NCBI GenBank assembly: GCA_029298735.1
Contig: JANSLP010000004.1
Coordinates: 186,001-250,000, forward strand
Source: Ophiostoma sp. CBS 140.51
Taxonomy: Eukaryota > Ascomycota > Sordariomycetes > Ophiostomatales > Ophiostomataceae
Length of the DNA stretch: 64,000 bases
Direction of reading: 5' to 3'
Shown here one piece after another: positions 48,595 through 60,100 of this stretch; the stretch's first letter is position 1; the number at the start of each line of letters is the position of its first letter. A model generated the notes under the pieces. The model was not told the origin of the DNA and did no database searches. It was given only the letters and a program-made list of their open reading frames with translations. The translations under genes and the position numbers were made by a program.

Positions 48595-50044
48595 GGCTAC
48601 GGTGAGCGAGCGAAGTAGGGCCGTTAGTTGGTGTCAAAGAAGCATGCGATCAAATATGTCGAACTCAAGCGAGGAGGCTGAGGAAGGAACGTCAGGAAGT
48701 CAAGGAGGCGGCTCGAGATAAGGATATTGCCGGGCGGTGAGGGCGCTAAAGTACGCCTGCTACTGCCCGTTTCGGGGCGCTGACGTAGGGCAACCAGACA
48801 AGAGAGCCAGGAACGCCAGGGCAGGTCCTGGCCAGAAACGGCGTCGTAACGGATGATTGGCTAATTTTGGAAGCTGTTGCAGGTGTTCTTTCCTTCCAGG
48901 GACTGTCGCTATGTACCTGACAGCGTTGCATACGCGTATTGTGAGTATTGTGACTTGTAGGACGTCCGTCTTAACAAAGTGTTCGTTTGAAACCCCTTTA
49001 CCTTTTATTTTGGTTCTTACGATCATCACATTAGAAAACACACAGACGTTTAGGCAGACATATTATTGAAACTTGAGATCGCTTTTATCTCTTCGATTTT
49101 CCAACATGTGATTATCGACAATGAGGCATAAGCAGGGCCAAATGAGAACGACTCGAAGCTTTGGCCATAACAGCTGAGAGCAACTAACATTCAACTTTCT
49201 CCTTCCTGCAAGCCACAAACGTAAGATGTTGGCTGTTGTCCGTTCTGTTGTCCGCCCCAACGTCAAATCTTTGATTTTGCCTTGAAATCAGCCTTCCGTC
49301 CCAGTGAATGGTTGGGTGGCTCTTTCTTCTTTTGACACTTCTGACACTTCCTGCTCTTCTTACCTTTCCCAGAACAGGAAGCTTATTCATTGTCTGCTCC
49401 TTCCCTGTTCGACAAACAGGCAATATATACAAAGTACTCGGAAAGGTCGAGTCAAAACAACAAAACACACGTGATTGTGCATCAGCTTTGTACCTCGTGA
49501 ACAGCTCGAAAAACACGCTGTAATTCCGCTTTGCTGTAGCTGTTAGCGTCCTCAAAAAACCGTTCGCCGCTGCGGGGTTGGGTTAGGGGTCTTCACGAAG
49601 AAGCTACAAAGCCATTTGCACAAGCAAAACTGAAAACAGACCGCGCAGCTCGGCCCACGTTTCGTCCGTTGTAGCATTCTGGATCGCTTTTTGTCTATTT
49701 TGTAGCGTTGTTGGGTGGAGAGAGCGGCGAGCTTGGCAAGCGCAACTTCCAACAAACAGGAGACACGGAGAGCAGAGAGCTCCCTCGCTCCTTCCTCTCA
49801 TGGTCGTATCCAGACGTATCCACTCCTGCCCGCCCGAGCCCCCTTCCCCTACCTTCCTGCAAGGCACCGATGTTTCTTTAAAGACGGGAAGCTTTCCAAC
49901 ACCGCTTCTTCCTCCTTTCCAACAAAAACAACAAACCACGCCGCGACCTAAGATAACCTAGAAACAACATCGACATCACCACCACACCTATGCTATTCTT
50001 ATAGACCACCTCTAGACCTAACCTGCTCTCCCCTACACTATAGC
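48595..50044. other. divergent CLN3-ceramidase promoter region
   Basis: 1.45 kb between two start codons. It has mixed composition with no protein-like frame. Regulatory sites are not resolved. Confidence 0.55.
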
Positions 50045-51077
50045 ATGGGCCACCACAACCGCCACTTTGCTGGCGACCGATACGCCAATGCCGGCGTCTG
50101 GGGCCCGCCAACAAGCACAGCCAAGTAAGTGAAGCTTTGTTTGGAGCATGTTTTGGTGGGCATCGAGATGTGTGCCTGGTTTCATCGTTGAGGGTCTTGC
50201 TGGCATCGAAATAGAGTGCTTATGGCTGCCTGCCGGCACATGCGGCTGACATCTGCCACACTTCATCCTCCACCCCATTGGGATCAACGCTGACCTCATT
50301 TTTCCTACAACAGCTTCTGCGAAGAGGACTATGCCGTCACCCTCTACATTGCCGAGTTTGTCAATACTCTGACCAATCTGGCCTACAGTAAGACCTCCCT
50401 CTAAACTCTCTTTTCTTCCCCACGCTCACCTCCCAGTCTACTTTGCTGTCCGGTACCCAGGCCCCCGGTCACCACCTGCCGGCAGCAAAAAGGGTACGCC
50501 AGCTCCCAAGCCCTCATGGACTCACCCGGATCTCTTCTCCATCGCCCTCTGGGTCCTCGGCATCCTGTCGTTCACTTTCCACGCCACCCTCAAGCACAGC
50601 ACCCAGTACGGCGATGAGCTCGCCATGCTCGTCTTGGGTGGCGCCCTCCTCCAGGGCAGCTGGGGTCCTCGCAGCCGCCTCGCCGGTATTGTGTCGTGGT
50701 CTACCGTCGCCGCTGCCTCCGCTCTCTACCTCAAGACGGGCGCCATCCTTCACCAGGTCTACGCTTTTATTGGAATGATCTTCATCGTCGGCCTGCGCAC
50801 CTTTTACTTGATTCTCGGTGACCGCCAGGGCAAAAAGGCCCGCCTCCCTTACTCGTCGTCTGCCTACCTCAAGCGCTATGCATGGTCACTCTTCACCCTG
50901 GGCTTCGCCTACTTCATCTGGCACGTCGACCTGGAGCGGTGCGGTGTGCTGCGGGAGTACCGTGCGGCCATTGGCCTGCCTTGGGCCTGGTTGCTCGAGC
51001 TGCACGGCTGGTGGCATGTCCTGACAGCGCTGGGCGCCAGCCTGTATATCCGCCTGCTGCGGGATCTGGACCCATAA
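50045..51077 (+). CDS. alkaline ceramidase (264 aa, three exons)
   Basis: Alkaline ceramidases are ER/Golgi seven-helix hydrolases that release sphingoid bases from (phyto)ceramide. Exons are 50045-50124, 50314-50387 and 50437-51077. Intron 1 is 189 bp with a CTGAC branch site. Intron 2 is only 49 bp; its phases (2 and 1) join cleanly as NFCEED and AYIYFAV. Family blocks are clear: WGPPTSTA-NFCEEDYAVTLYIAEFVNTLTNLAY, SFTFHATL then QYGDEL (active-site His and Asp region), and the C-terminal LELHGWWHVLTALG with the two paired His of the zinc site. Length is close to the fungal norm. Either of the yeast paralogues Ypc1/Ydc1 could be meant, so no symbol is given. It sits divergent to CLN3. Confidence 0.95.
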
Positions 51078-51408
51078 GCCAAGAGAGGGAGAAGATGGTG
51101 ATGGAAGTTGGTGCATTCAAAAATCCGGTGTTGTGTGTTGCTTGCCCTTATTTCTCAATTTGGCTACAGTCTCCTAATAATTTTCTATTTGAAGCGTTTA
51201 TAGCTTTAATAATATATATGATTCAAAACAAAACAAAATCAGGTTACTATTCCATGGCATGCCGGATCAAAAAGCTGTAATCATGACTCTTGGCTGCCAC
51301 AAGCAGATGCAACACCTTGCAAAAAAACAAATCGTCTAGAAAAACGGAACTGCTACAAGAACAAGCAGAAAGACAAATAGCAAAAATAGAAAACCAAAAA
51401 AAAGAAAA
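51078..51408. other. 3' region of ceramidase
   Basis: 331 bp of AT-rich 3' sequence with no gene, up to the tRNA. Confidence 0.5.
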
Positions 51409-51527
51409 TGACAGGAGTGGGACTCGAACCCACGCACCTTTCGATACTGCAAGTCAACCAGATTTTACCTGGAAAGAATAATGGATAATTCTTGAGTGCA
51501 GCGCCTTAACCGCTCGGCCATCCTGCC
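51409..51527 (-). tRNA. tRNA-Leu(CAA) with 38-nt intron
   Basis: On the minus strand, the acceptor stem GGCAGGA pairs with TCCTGTC (one G-U) and is followed by discriminator A. The D-arm GCC...GGC, anticodon stem CTGCA/TGCAG and T-arm GTGGG-TTCGAGT-CCCAC are intact. The loop gives anticodon CAA (51494-51492). The 38-nt intron (51490-51453) starts after position 37, as in eukaryotic tRNA introns. It contains TTGA, able to pair with UCAA of the loop, and a CCAG/CTGG hairpin. A full-length variable arm is present, as expected for leucine. Confidence 0.93.
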
Positions 51528-51790
51528 AGTCAAAGTGATGTCGATTTAATAAACTAGTGGTGAATATAGCGGGCCGTTTGGCAGCAAGAGGTTCTAACAA
51601 TTAGGTAATCATCCCGTCTTTTTTCGACCTTTCGTCATCTGTCAATCGCTGCCACCGAGGTTCAACGTTCGACTTCCGACAACGGTCACTTAAAACAACG
51701 ACGGCCCACAAAGTGTCACGACAAGTTTACACGACGACACAACCACTACGACGTCCCATACTTTTACGAGCACATCCAGAACACAGCACA

Positions 51791-52342
51791 ATGCTTTCCA
51801 CCCGCTTCTCGGCATTGCGCCGTGGCGCTACCCTTCTCGCGACCAAGTCGACAACTCCCCGCACATTCCCCCCCGTCCACACCCCGGCAGCAACAATACC
51901 CTTTTTGCGCGCCTTCTCGTCGGGTTGGGACGACCAGCCTGCCCCTCCCCGTCTGCCGCCAGAGCAGCAGGCCGAGTTCGAACAGCTTGTGCGCAAGGCC
52001 CAAGAGTCGGCCGCCGCAGCGTCCCTCGCCGATGCTGTCGCAGCCGCCAACGCAAAGGCTGAGGCCGAAGCTGCTGCGGCTGCGGCTGCTGAGGCAGCTA
52101 TGACGGAGACGGAGAACGTCGCTGCTGCGGCTGTTGCGTCGGTCGGCCCGACCACACCCAAAGAGACACCCGCTTCCGCCCTCAACGGCAACCCCATCGA
52201 GGGTGTCTGGCGTGGCGCAGCGCCCGAGTTTGACGGCGACCGGAACCCCAAGACGGGCGAAGTGGGCGGGCCGAAGAATGAGCCGTTGCGGTGGGGCAGT
52301 GCCGGCGACTGGAGTTACAACGGTCGGGTGACGGACTTTTAG
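51791..52342 (+). CDS. succinate dehydrogenase assembly factor 4 (Sdh8), 183 aa
   Basis: SDHAF4/Sdh8 is a mitochondrial matrix chaperone that binds flavinylated Sdh1 and helps it dock with Sdh2. The frame is open upstream, but the ATG at 51791 begins a classic presequence (MLSTRFSALRRGATLLATKST) rich in Arg and Ser without acidic residues. The C-terminal ~45 residues form the DUF1674 signature: GDRNPKTGEVGGPKNEPLRWG then DWSYNGRVTDF at the very end. Between them lies an unusually long Ala/Glu-rich segment (~60-125). Yeast Sdh8 is shorter, so this linker is an expansion. It converges with RXT3 and lies 264 bp from the tRNA. Confidence 0.93.
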   Translation: MLSTRFSALRRGATLLATKSTTPRTFPPVHTPAATIPFLRAFSSGWDDQPAPPRLPPEQQAEFEQLVRKAQESAAAASLADAVAAANAKAEAEAAAAAAAEAAMTETENVAAAAVASVGPTTPKETPASALNGNPIEGVWRGAAPEFDGDRNPKTGEVGGPKNEPLRWGSAGDWSYNGRVTDF

Positions 52343-52788
52343 GGAAAAAGCTGGGCTTATAAAATGACTGTATGATAGGATTGCATAGAATGGACATTAC
52401 TTTCTGGCATGCACTGAATTGGATAACAAGACTGAATGGTGGCACTGTGCTTTAAAACGAAAACAGAGTGTAGAGATAAGGGCTACAAATAATAAAGGAT
52501 AAAAGAGAAATAATCTCGCTTTTTGATCAAAGAACCACACGGCGAACAATAGAAAGAATATGTAAGAATCAAACAGAAATGGGAAATGATATTAAGGCAG
52601 TGCACGCAACGCAAGTAGTAATAATAGAGAGAAAACACAACGCAGAACCCTTCTCGTAACCCACGAGAAAACCCGCCATTTTAGAAACACAAACGCATAA
52701 TAGTAACAATCAAACAAACAACAAGAGTTTAAAACAAGCACACAGTATCGATATCAATACCAAGTAACTTCAGGTAGGCCAACAATTC
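52343..52788. other. convergent intergenic region
   Basis: 446 bp, AT-rich, with several AATAAA-like motifs serving the 3' ends of SDHAF4 (+) and RXT3 (-). No gene seen. Confidence 0.55.
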
Positions 52789-55700
52789 CTAGTCGTCCAT
52801 CCCAGCATCCGTCATGGTCGTATCGGGGTCCTGCTCAGCAGTAGTATCAATAGTGGACTTTTCCCCATCGACAGCGCCATCAGCCTTGAAAGGACCCTCC
52901 TTGGAAGGACCCTCCTTGTCGGCGGCGGCCTTGTCTGCCGGCTTGGTGTCGTTGCTCTTGGGAGCCTCGGCATCCTTCTCGGCGGCAACAATGTCCTTAT
53001 TGCCATTTATCTCGGTGGCCGCAGCGGCAGCATCGGCACGCTCAGCCGAACCGGCGCGGTTCTCCTTGTCGCCCTCGCCGGTCTCGCCCATGCGCGCCGG
53101 AGGAGGACGCCACCACTGGGCGTCGCCGTTGCCCGCAGTAGTTGCACCCTGCTCACCCTCGGCCATCGCGTCGCCGAAGCCAAAGCCCAGCTTGATGCCT
53201 TCCGTCTGCGAGGGTGCAATCTCCACCTCGCGCATGGCCTGCCGCATACGCTCGCGGCGAGCCTTGCCGCGCAGACGGCTCTGCGCACCGGCACCATTGA
53301 CCACCCATCGGATCTTCAAGATCTTGAAGCTCATGCCGTCGTGCGGCTGGTGCTGCTCGTGCGGCTGACCACCCCACTCGCGGCTGCGGATGCCGAAGCG
53401 AGTAGTGGCGCTGTACTTGACGAGGGTGGGCAAGACCAGGAGGGTCACATGCAGGTCGCGGCCCGCCGGGATGGTCATGGGCCCCGTCTTGAGAGGTGCC
53501 TCCAATAGTTCTGGTGGCGGTCGGCTACGCGCGAGCTCGAGTGCAGCGGTGGCAGCAGCACGTTGTTTGCGGCTCATAGTCTCCTTAGTACCCGTGCCTC
53601 CCGCCAGTGCATCAGCCTGCTCCAGCAGACCCAGCATGTCGACATCCACGTCGTCAGGCCACTCGCCACGGATCCAGCCGCCGTGAATGCACGCAGCCAC
53701 AACATCCGAGTCGTCCGTGTAGATGTCGGTACCCCACAGCGCGCGGCGGTGCGTGATTTCCTCGCGAGCCGCTGACTCCAAAAACAGCCGATTGACTTTA
53801 ACAGTCAGGATACTGTTGGCCTTGTCGCGAATCATGTCTATGGGCAGCGGGCGGGGCGTAGTCGAGTACGGGTAGCGCGGCGGGCGGCCCGTCAGTGGGT
53901 CACACTTACGTGCGGCCTTGAGCTTGGGCTCGTACAGGACATCGCCAAGGTAGTGGCGCGGCTGGTCGGCAACGCTGTCGACAACAGCCTGTGACAGGAC
54001 AATCTGCTTTGGCTTGATGACGGCGGGTGCTGCTTGAATAATGGGAGCCGCGGCGGCAAAGGTACCGTTGGGCTGCTTCGAGGGCGACAGGTGTGGTGCC
54101 TGTTGTGACTGCTGCGGCGGCGAGGCTTGCAGTGGCTGCTGGAGAGCAGACCGGGGCACGGTCTGAGGGATCTGGGCGGTTGTGTAGTCGCGAAGAGGGC
54201 CGGCCACGCTGGCAGGAAGGGGAATCGGGGTGGCGCCCTTGCCATTCTTGAGGGCAGGGGAGGCAATCGATGGGGATGTGGTCTGGTCGGGATGATGGTG
54301 ATGGTGGTGAGCATGGTGGTGGCTAGAAGAGACACAAAAGTTAGCAATTGCAGATAAAAAATGAGAAACACAGAACTAGGAAGCAGAAAAACAAACAGGG
54401 AGGGCTTTGTCGCGTACTGGTGATGGTGGTGGGCCGTCTTTGCGCGTTTGGCCTTGGCGCCAGCAGGCGTAGCCCGACCGCTTCCGTCGTCCTCGAGGCC
54501 TGCTGCTGCTGCGGCAGCCTTAGCCGGGTCGTCCTTGACAGCCTTGCGGCGCTTGCCTTTAGCGGGCTTCGCAGGCGGTTCGGCAGTCGAGTCGTGAGGC
54601 GTGCTGTCCGAGTCTTCGCGGCGAAGGGGAACACCGCCCGGGCCAGTCTGGGGACCTCCATTGCCGTTGGAAAAGGGCAGGGTGGCGCCCGAGGTGATGG
54701 GGCTGCTCAGGCCCATGCCGACGCCGTTTCCAATGCCAACGTACATGCGGCCAAACTCGCTCTTAATGGAGGGCTCGCCTGCCGGGCCATGGATCTGCGA
54801 CTGGGCACCTTGGACAGCCTGGGGTAGTGGGGACACGCGACCGCGACGGTTCATCTCCTGGATCGCCAGCAGGTTGCGAGGCGGGTGGTGTGCAGCTTCT
54901 TCGGCCGACCGTTGGCGGGGCGGTGCAGTGTCGTATCCAGGAGGCTGAGGACCGTTGTTTCCGCCAGCACCACCACTGTAGGCGACTGATGGCGGCGGAG
55001 GCGCGTCGTCCATAGGCCGAGGCCGTGGTGGTACGGAGAAACGAGGCGGGCCTTGCTGTTGCTGCTGTTGAGGCGGTGGTGGCTGTTGTTGGTGTGGAGG
55101 TGGCGGGCCCTGAGGTCCTCCTTGCGGACCTCCTTGAGGGTGGCCGAGACCCATGCGGTTTCGATCAGGCGACTCGTACGGTGAGGGACCGCCCGGTTGG
55201 TGGTGAGAGGGAGGAAGGGATGTCGGAGGGTAGCGATCTTGGCCTGGCGGCGGCGGTCCGTGAGGAGGGTATTGGGAGGGCGGAGGAGGCGGCGGAGGTG
55301 GCTGGTTGTGGCCTGGGCCGGCAGAGGGGGGAGGGTAGTCGTTTGGCCGACCGTGCTCATACGGCCGTCCCTGCTGGTCGTATGGTGCACGCCATGAGGC
55401 TGGAGGGGCGCCGCGCGGGTCGCGAGGGTCACCACGGGGATCACGGGGGTCACGAACGTCGCGCGGGTCGGCACGAGGATCTCGTGGATCGCGCACATCA
55501 TGAGGATCGCGCATGTCACGAGGATCACGAGAAGGCTCACGCGAATCCGGTGGGCGGCCATACATGGGGACACCAGGGCCGTAGGCGCTTTGAGGCGGTG
55601 GTGGTCCCTGAGGTCCCGTAGGTCCTTGGGGTGGACGGCCACCAGGATCAGAGCCGCCAGTGTTGGCACGGTCTCGCCGTTCCCGGTCGCGCATGCGCAT

Positions 55701-57185
55701 GTCTATCTCACGAGCGCGCTGGTCCCATGACGGCTCTCTGTTATCTCTGTCCCAGTCCCGTTCCCGCTCACGTTCTCTCTGTTCTCTCTCAGACAGATAC
55801 GGCAGGGGATGTTGTGGCGGCTGGTGTTGTTGCGGGTGCTGCTGGTCTTCGTATCTGCCAGGCACACGTCCACGTTGGTCGGGGCTGTAGCCAGGGTGAG
55901 GCGGTCCACCGCGGTGCTCGTCACGACGGCCGTACATGGAGTCTGGGTGCGGTGGTGGAGGGCCACCGTGCTGCTGTTGCTGCTGTTCGCCAGGAGGTGG
56001 AGGACCACGCGGGTCGCGAGGGTAGGTCTTGGGCTGGCTGTTCGGACGCGGTATGCCCGCAGCCATACGGGCCTGCTGTTGCTGGTGGTCGTTGGGCGGC
56101 GGAGGTCCCCGTTGCGGGTGAGGATATGACTGGGGCGTGCCGTACCGAGGCATTTCAGGTGTTGTCGCGTACATGCTACCTTGCTGTGGCGATGCAGCGA
56201 TGGGTCCTCTCGAGTCTCTCGGATCACGTCCGTCTCTAGGGTCGCCTCTTGGGTCGCGCGCGTCGTAAGGTCGCTGGTGGTCGGGCGGTGTCTGCGGTCG
56301 GCGGTAGGGGCTGTAGTCATTGGCTGCGGAGTGCATTCTAGGCGAGGCATGAATACTCGGCGCGTAGGCCGAGCCTGGTCCACTACCAGGAGGACCAGCC
56401 GACGACGGCGGTTGTGGTGGCGGCGGGCCATATTGTGAAGGGCCCGAAGGCTCACGCGCGTGGCCGCCCATGGACGGGCCGCCCAGCATCGAAGATATCG
56501 ACATAGAGCTGCCTGAACTGCCCGTCCGCGGAAGTGATGAGAGAGACGGCAATTCGCGCACCGATGGGAACGCCGAATTTGAGGATCCAACGCGTGGAGG
56601 AGGAAGAGTATACGGTGCGTGATGGCCTCCTGGTGGCGGCGGAGGACCGCCAGGGCCACCATGAGCCGGCGGCGAAGCCGAGTGTGGAGGCATGGCGCGA
56701 CTTAATGACGGCGCGCTCGGGTTTCGGGAGTGGTTGGACACGGAATGGGGAGGAGGGTTGTTGTTATTTGAGGTCGAGCCAGAATTGGCCGCGTCGGGGC
56801 CCGAAGGATGCGATGGATATGCCGAGCGCGACTGCGCGTAGTAGGATGAGTCGGAGGGCCCTCGCCGATGGGCGCTGTGTTGTGGTTGATGATGTTGGGG
56901 GTGCTGTTGATGAGAAGGGTGCGAGGGATGCGGCGATTGATGCGGCGATTGATGATGTGATAACGGATGCTGCGATGGGTGCTGTCCTTTGTGATCGCCA
57001 TACGCGGCCGACGAGGCGGATGGAGAGCGCGAATCCGACGGCGGCGGATATGCTGCGCGGCCGTACTGTGGTGACGGATCGTTGCGCGAAGGGTAGGAAG
57101 GATGTTGTTGTTGTTGTGAGGAAGAAGAAGATGTCGACAACGGTGGCGGTGGTGGCGCTTGGGGAGGTGGCTGTCGGGAATCCAT
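52789..57185 (-). CDS. Rxt3-domain subunit of the Rpd3L histone deacetylase complex (1433 aa, two exons)
   Basis: Rxt3 is a core subunit of the large Rpd3/Sin3 histone deacetylase complex in the nucleus. Exon 1 is 57185-54418 and exon 2 is 54322-52789. The 95-bp intron has donor GTACGC, a GCTAAC branch site and a CTAG acceptor; phase 2 joins inside a His run. About 900 residues of Pro/Gln/Ser/Gly-rich low-complexity sequence come first, including a His/Gln-rich start and a DPRD/RDP repeat tract (~55430-55560). A basic KGKRRKAVKDDP segment (~892-903) may be a nuclear signal. The conserved Rxt3 region lies in exon 2: QPRHYLGDVLYEP, the ITHRRALWGTDIYTDDSDVVAACIHGGWIRGEWP block in parts, and MSFKILKIRWVVNG. 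An acidic disordered tail closes the protein. Fungal Rxt3 proteins are often long at the N-terminus. Confidence 0.9.
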
Positions 57186-60100
57186 GGCGCCGAAACTCGA
57201 ATTTCGACCTTCTTGGATTTTGGGACGAGGGACGAGGAGCGAGGGAGATGAAGACTTCGGTAACTGGAACTGACTGATTGTCCCTCGCTATTTTTGCTTA
57301 GCCCCGAAAAGAAAAAATACTAGGGGCGGTGATATCAGGCGTTTGGCAAACAGCTCAGCTCCCTGGCGTTGGCGTTGTTTGAGTTGTTCTTGGTGCCTTT
57401 TGGTGCTCTTGGTGTCTTGGTGTCTTTCGCTTGATTGCTGGTCTTGTTTTTGGTGTCTTGTTTTTTCGTGCTTTTCCTCTCTTCTCTTTTGCAGCTCCGT
57501 TCGGCCAGAAGCGGTATGCGTCTCACATTTGCTCTTGTCGAATGAGCGCGCACTCCACTCTTAACCGCGTTTTTCTTGGTTGCTTGGTCGTAAGTAAGGG
57601 GAAACGGGCGAGCTTTCGATAGGAGTTAAGGAGAAAGTAGTCGAAAGTCGAAAGTTTAAGATGGAAGATCGAGAAAGGGGGCGAGGAGATGCGCGCACGA
57701 GTTTGTCGGTGAAACGAGAAGGCGCAACAAGAGGAAGGAGCAGGTGTCGAGAAATGAAGTTCGTTAGGAAGGAGGTGTCGATACGAAAGGAAGCAGAGGG
57801 TGAGGAAACGGAGAGAAAGAAAAGAAAAGGGAAGGAGCAAGCGACTAGTGAAAAAGTCTGGAAAGCAACCAGGCAAGAGTGAACGAGCAGGGCTCCAACA
57901 AGGGGAAGGAAAGAAAGAATGGAGAAGCGGGAAAGAGGCACTGTGCCAGATTCGGATCAAGGGCCAGCTGTTGGTTTTTGGTCTGTCTCTTTTTTGGAGA
58001 AACGTCCTCGGGTACCTCGTCGCTGTCGACAAGAGGACGCAGGGCGCGTTGCAAAAAGGATGGGGAAAGGTTCGAAAATTTTGGATGGAGCACTGACCAA
58101 CAGCGGGTCTAAGCTGCGTGGTTGTGTGTGGAAGTGTGAGCTGTGCGTGGGTGGTGGTGAGGTAGCGTTGCGCCCAGCCGCCGACAGCGCTTGGTCGTGG
58201 CAAGAAAAAAAACGGGGGAGCTAATGACAGCACAAAAGGGAGCCAAGGGAGGAGGCGCGAATGAGCGTCATCAGGGCATCCCCAGAAAATGGCAAGAGCG
58301 AATAGACAGGAGCCGAAGGGCTAAATGGCGCAAGGCAGGCACGACCGTCACAAACAACAGATGGGAGGAGGAAGAGGAACTGTCGCGAGAGGCAGATATA
58401 TTGCTCAAGCAGCGCAATCTAATCCGAGATGAATTTGGATCACGAAATGGGGCCACGGTAGATGATGATGGTAGGGGGCAGGCACAGGGCACAGGAATAA
58501 AAGGACAAAAAAAAGGTTCGGCAGGGGGCGAATGATGGGCGAGATGGGCGAGCTGCTGCAGGGGCCCGAGAGTTGCTGGACGGCAAGGGAGCCGGGTAAC
58601 GATTTTGGCGGGTTTGGGCGGGTTATGGATTATGGCGGATTTTAGTTGGAACGGCAGAGGTTGGTCGATCCGCGGGGACAGGGCGCAAAGCAAAGGCGTC
58701 GACGACGACAACGCAGAAGTGAGGCCAGTGTGATGAACAAGATGCAAAAGTTGAGAAAAATGTGCAAGATGCACCTGATAGGCAAGAACGAGGAGAATAG
58801 AATATGGCACGAGGAAGGAGACGGAAAAAAACTTCAGATAGCACCTGCCGCACCTGCCTTTGCCCTTTCGCTGACCGCCAAGACCGACGGGGCTAACACA
58901 CGAAGCAATCGACGAATCTGGAAAGTGCAGAGGGCAGAGAGGCAGAGAGGGCAGGCACCTGAGTGGTGGACCGATGCTTTGATGGCACTTGGGTGGCACT
59001 TGCCTTTGCGACAGCACATGCACTTCGCACACAAGGCCCGACCTCCTTCCCTATTTCGACTATTTTGCACGAATCTTCGCGATGCGCGGTGAGGAGAAGA
59101 GGAGGAGCCGGATAGCAAAAAGAGGAGAAAAGAGGAGAACGAAGCGACAGAGCAGCACCGATGTGGAGAAACTGCGGCCACCTGCAGGAGATACAGGGAA
59201 GAGTACAGGGAACGGCGCGGCCGTACCTGCTGTTTGCTGCACTCCGTTCTTTCTGTAATCTGTAATGGCACTTCCACATCTGCGCAAGAAACAGGGCCGA
59301 GAGCGTCAGGCGAGCTTGCAGACTGCATGCAGAATATACAATGCACAATGCGCTCGTTGCAGAAGCTTGTCCTACGGTGAGGGCATACGGACGGTGCAGA
59401 TGTCGTTGTCTTGAGGAGGACAAAAGACGGCACTTGCACGCTCGTCAGTTACTGACACGTGCCTAGATGCAGAAAGTTGCGACGAACGGCACCTGTTTGG
59501 TCGCGTGGAGAGCAAGTGCGGAGGGCAGAGCGGACAACGGAAAGAAAGAACGACAGAGCTGAAAAAGAGTGGGTCTAGCAGAGGGCAGTTAAGTGCTAGC
59601 ATTTGGCATATGGAGTAATAATAGGGGACGCTAGGGGAAGACGATTAGCGACAGGCACAGCTGGCCTGGCCAAGGTCAAACAGGGCCTGGCCCAGAGTCA
59701 CAAAATGTCCTCTGTGCCCAGTGTGTCGGTGAGACAAATCTCAGTGTCCCTGTTTGTGCCTGTCTCTTACAAGAACGACAATACATGCGGGAGTAATGAT
59801 TGGCCAACCGTTCTTGCTGAGAATTCAAGCCATGCCGAACATAAATTCAAAGCACAGAAAAGTACACGCCACGCGTTTGCGCCACCTGATATTAATACAC
59901 GTCCTTAAACCAGGTAGCACCAGCAGCCCTACAACTCCACGAGGCTGTCACGGTGACGAAGCTGTACTCGGTGCACAAAAGGTGACGGTACGAGTCATCA
60001 ATTTAACCCAGCCTTTCAGGCTGGCATTTTCTCTACCCGGATCGAGCTGGTCTTGGAATATACCATACACCATAATCAGGTGTAAGCCACATTGACAGGC

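Noticed and set aside
56534..57277. 247-aa plus frame opposite RXT3 exon 1
   Set aside because: Shadow of the Pro/Gln-rich minus-strand coding frame.
58271..59032. 253-aa minus frame upstream of RXT3
   Set aside because: Pyrimidine-rich leader composition; overlapping frames equally open.
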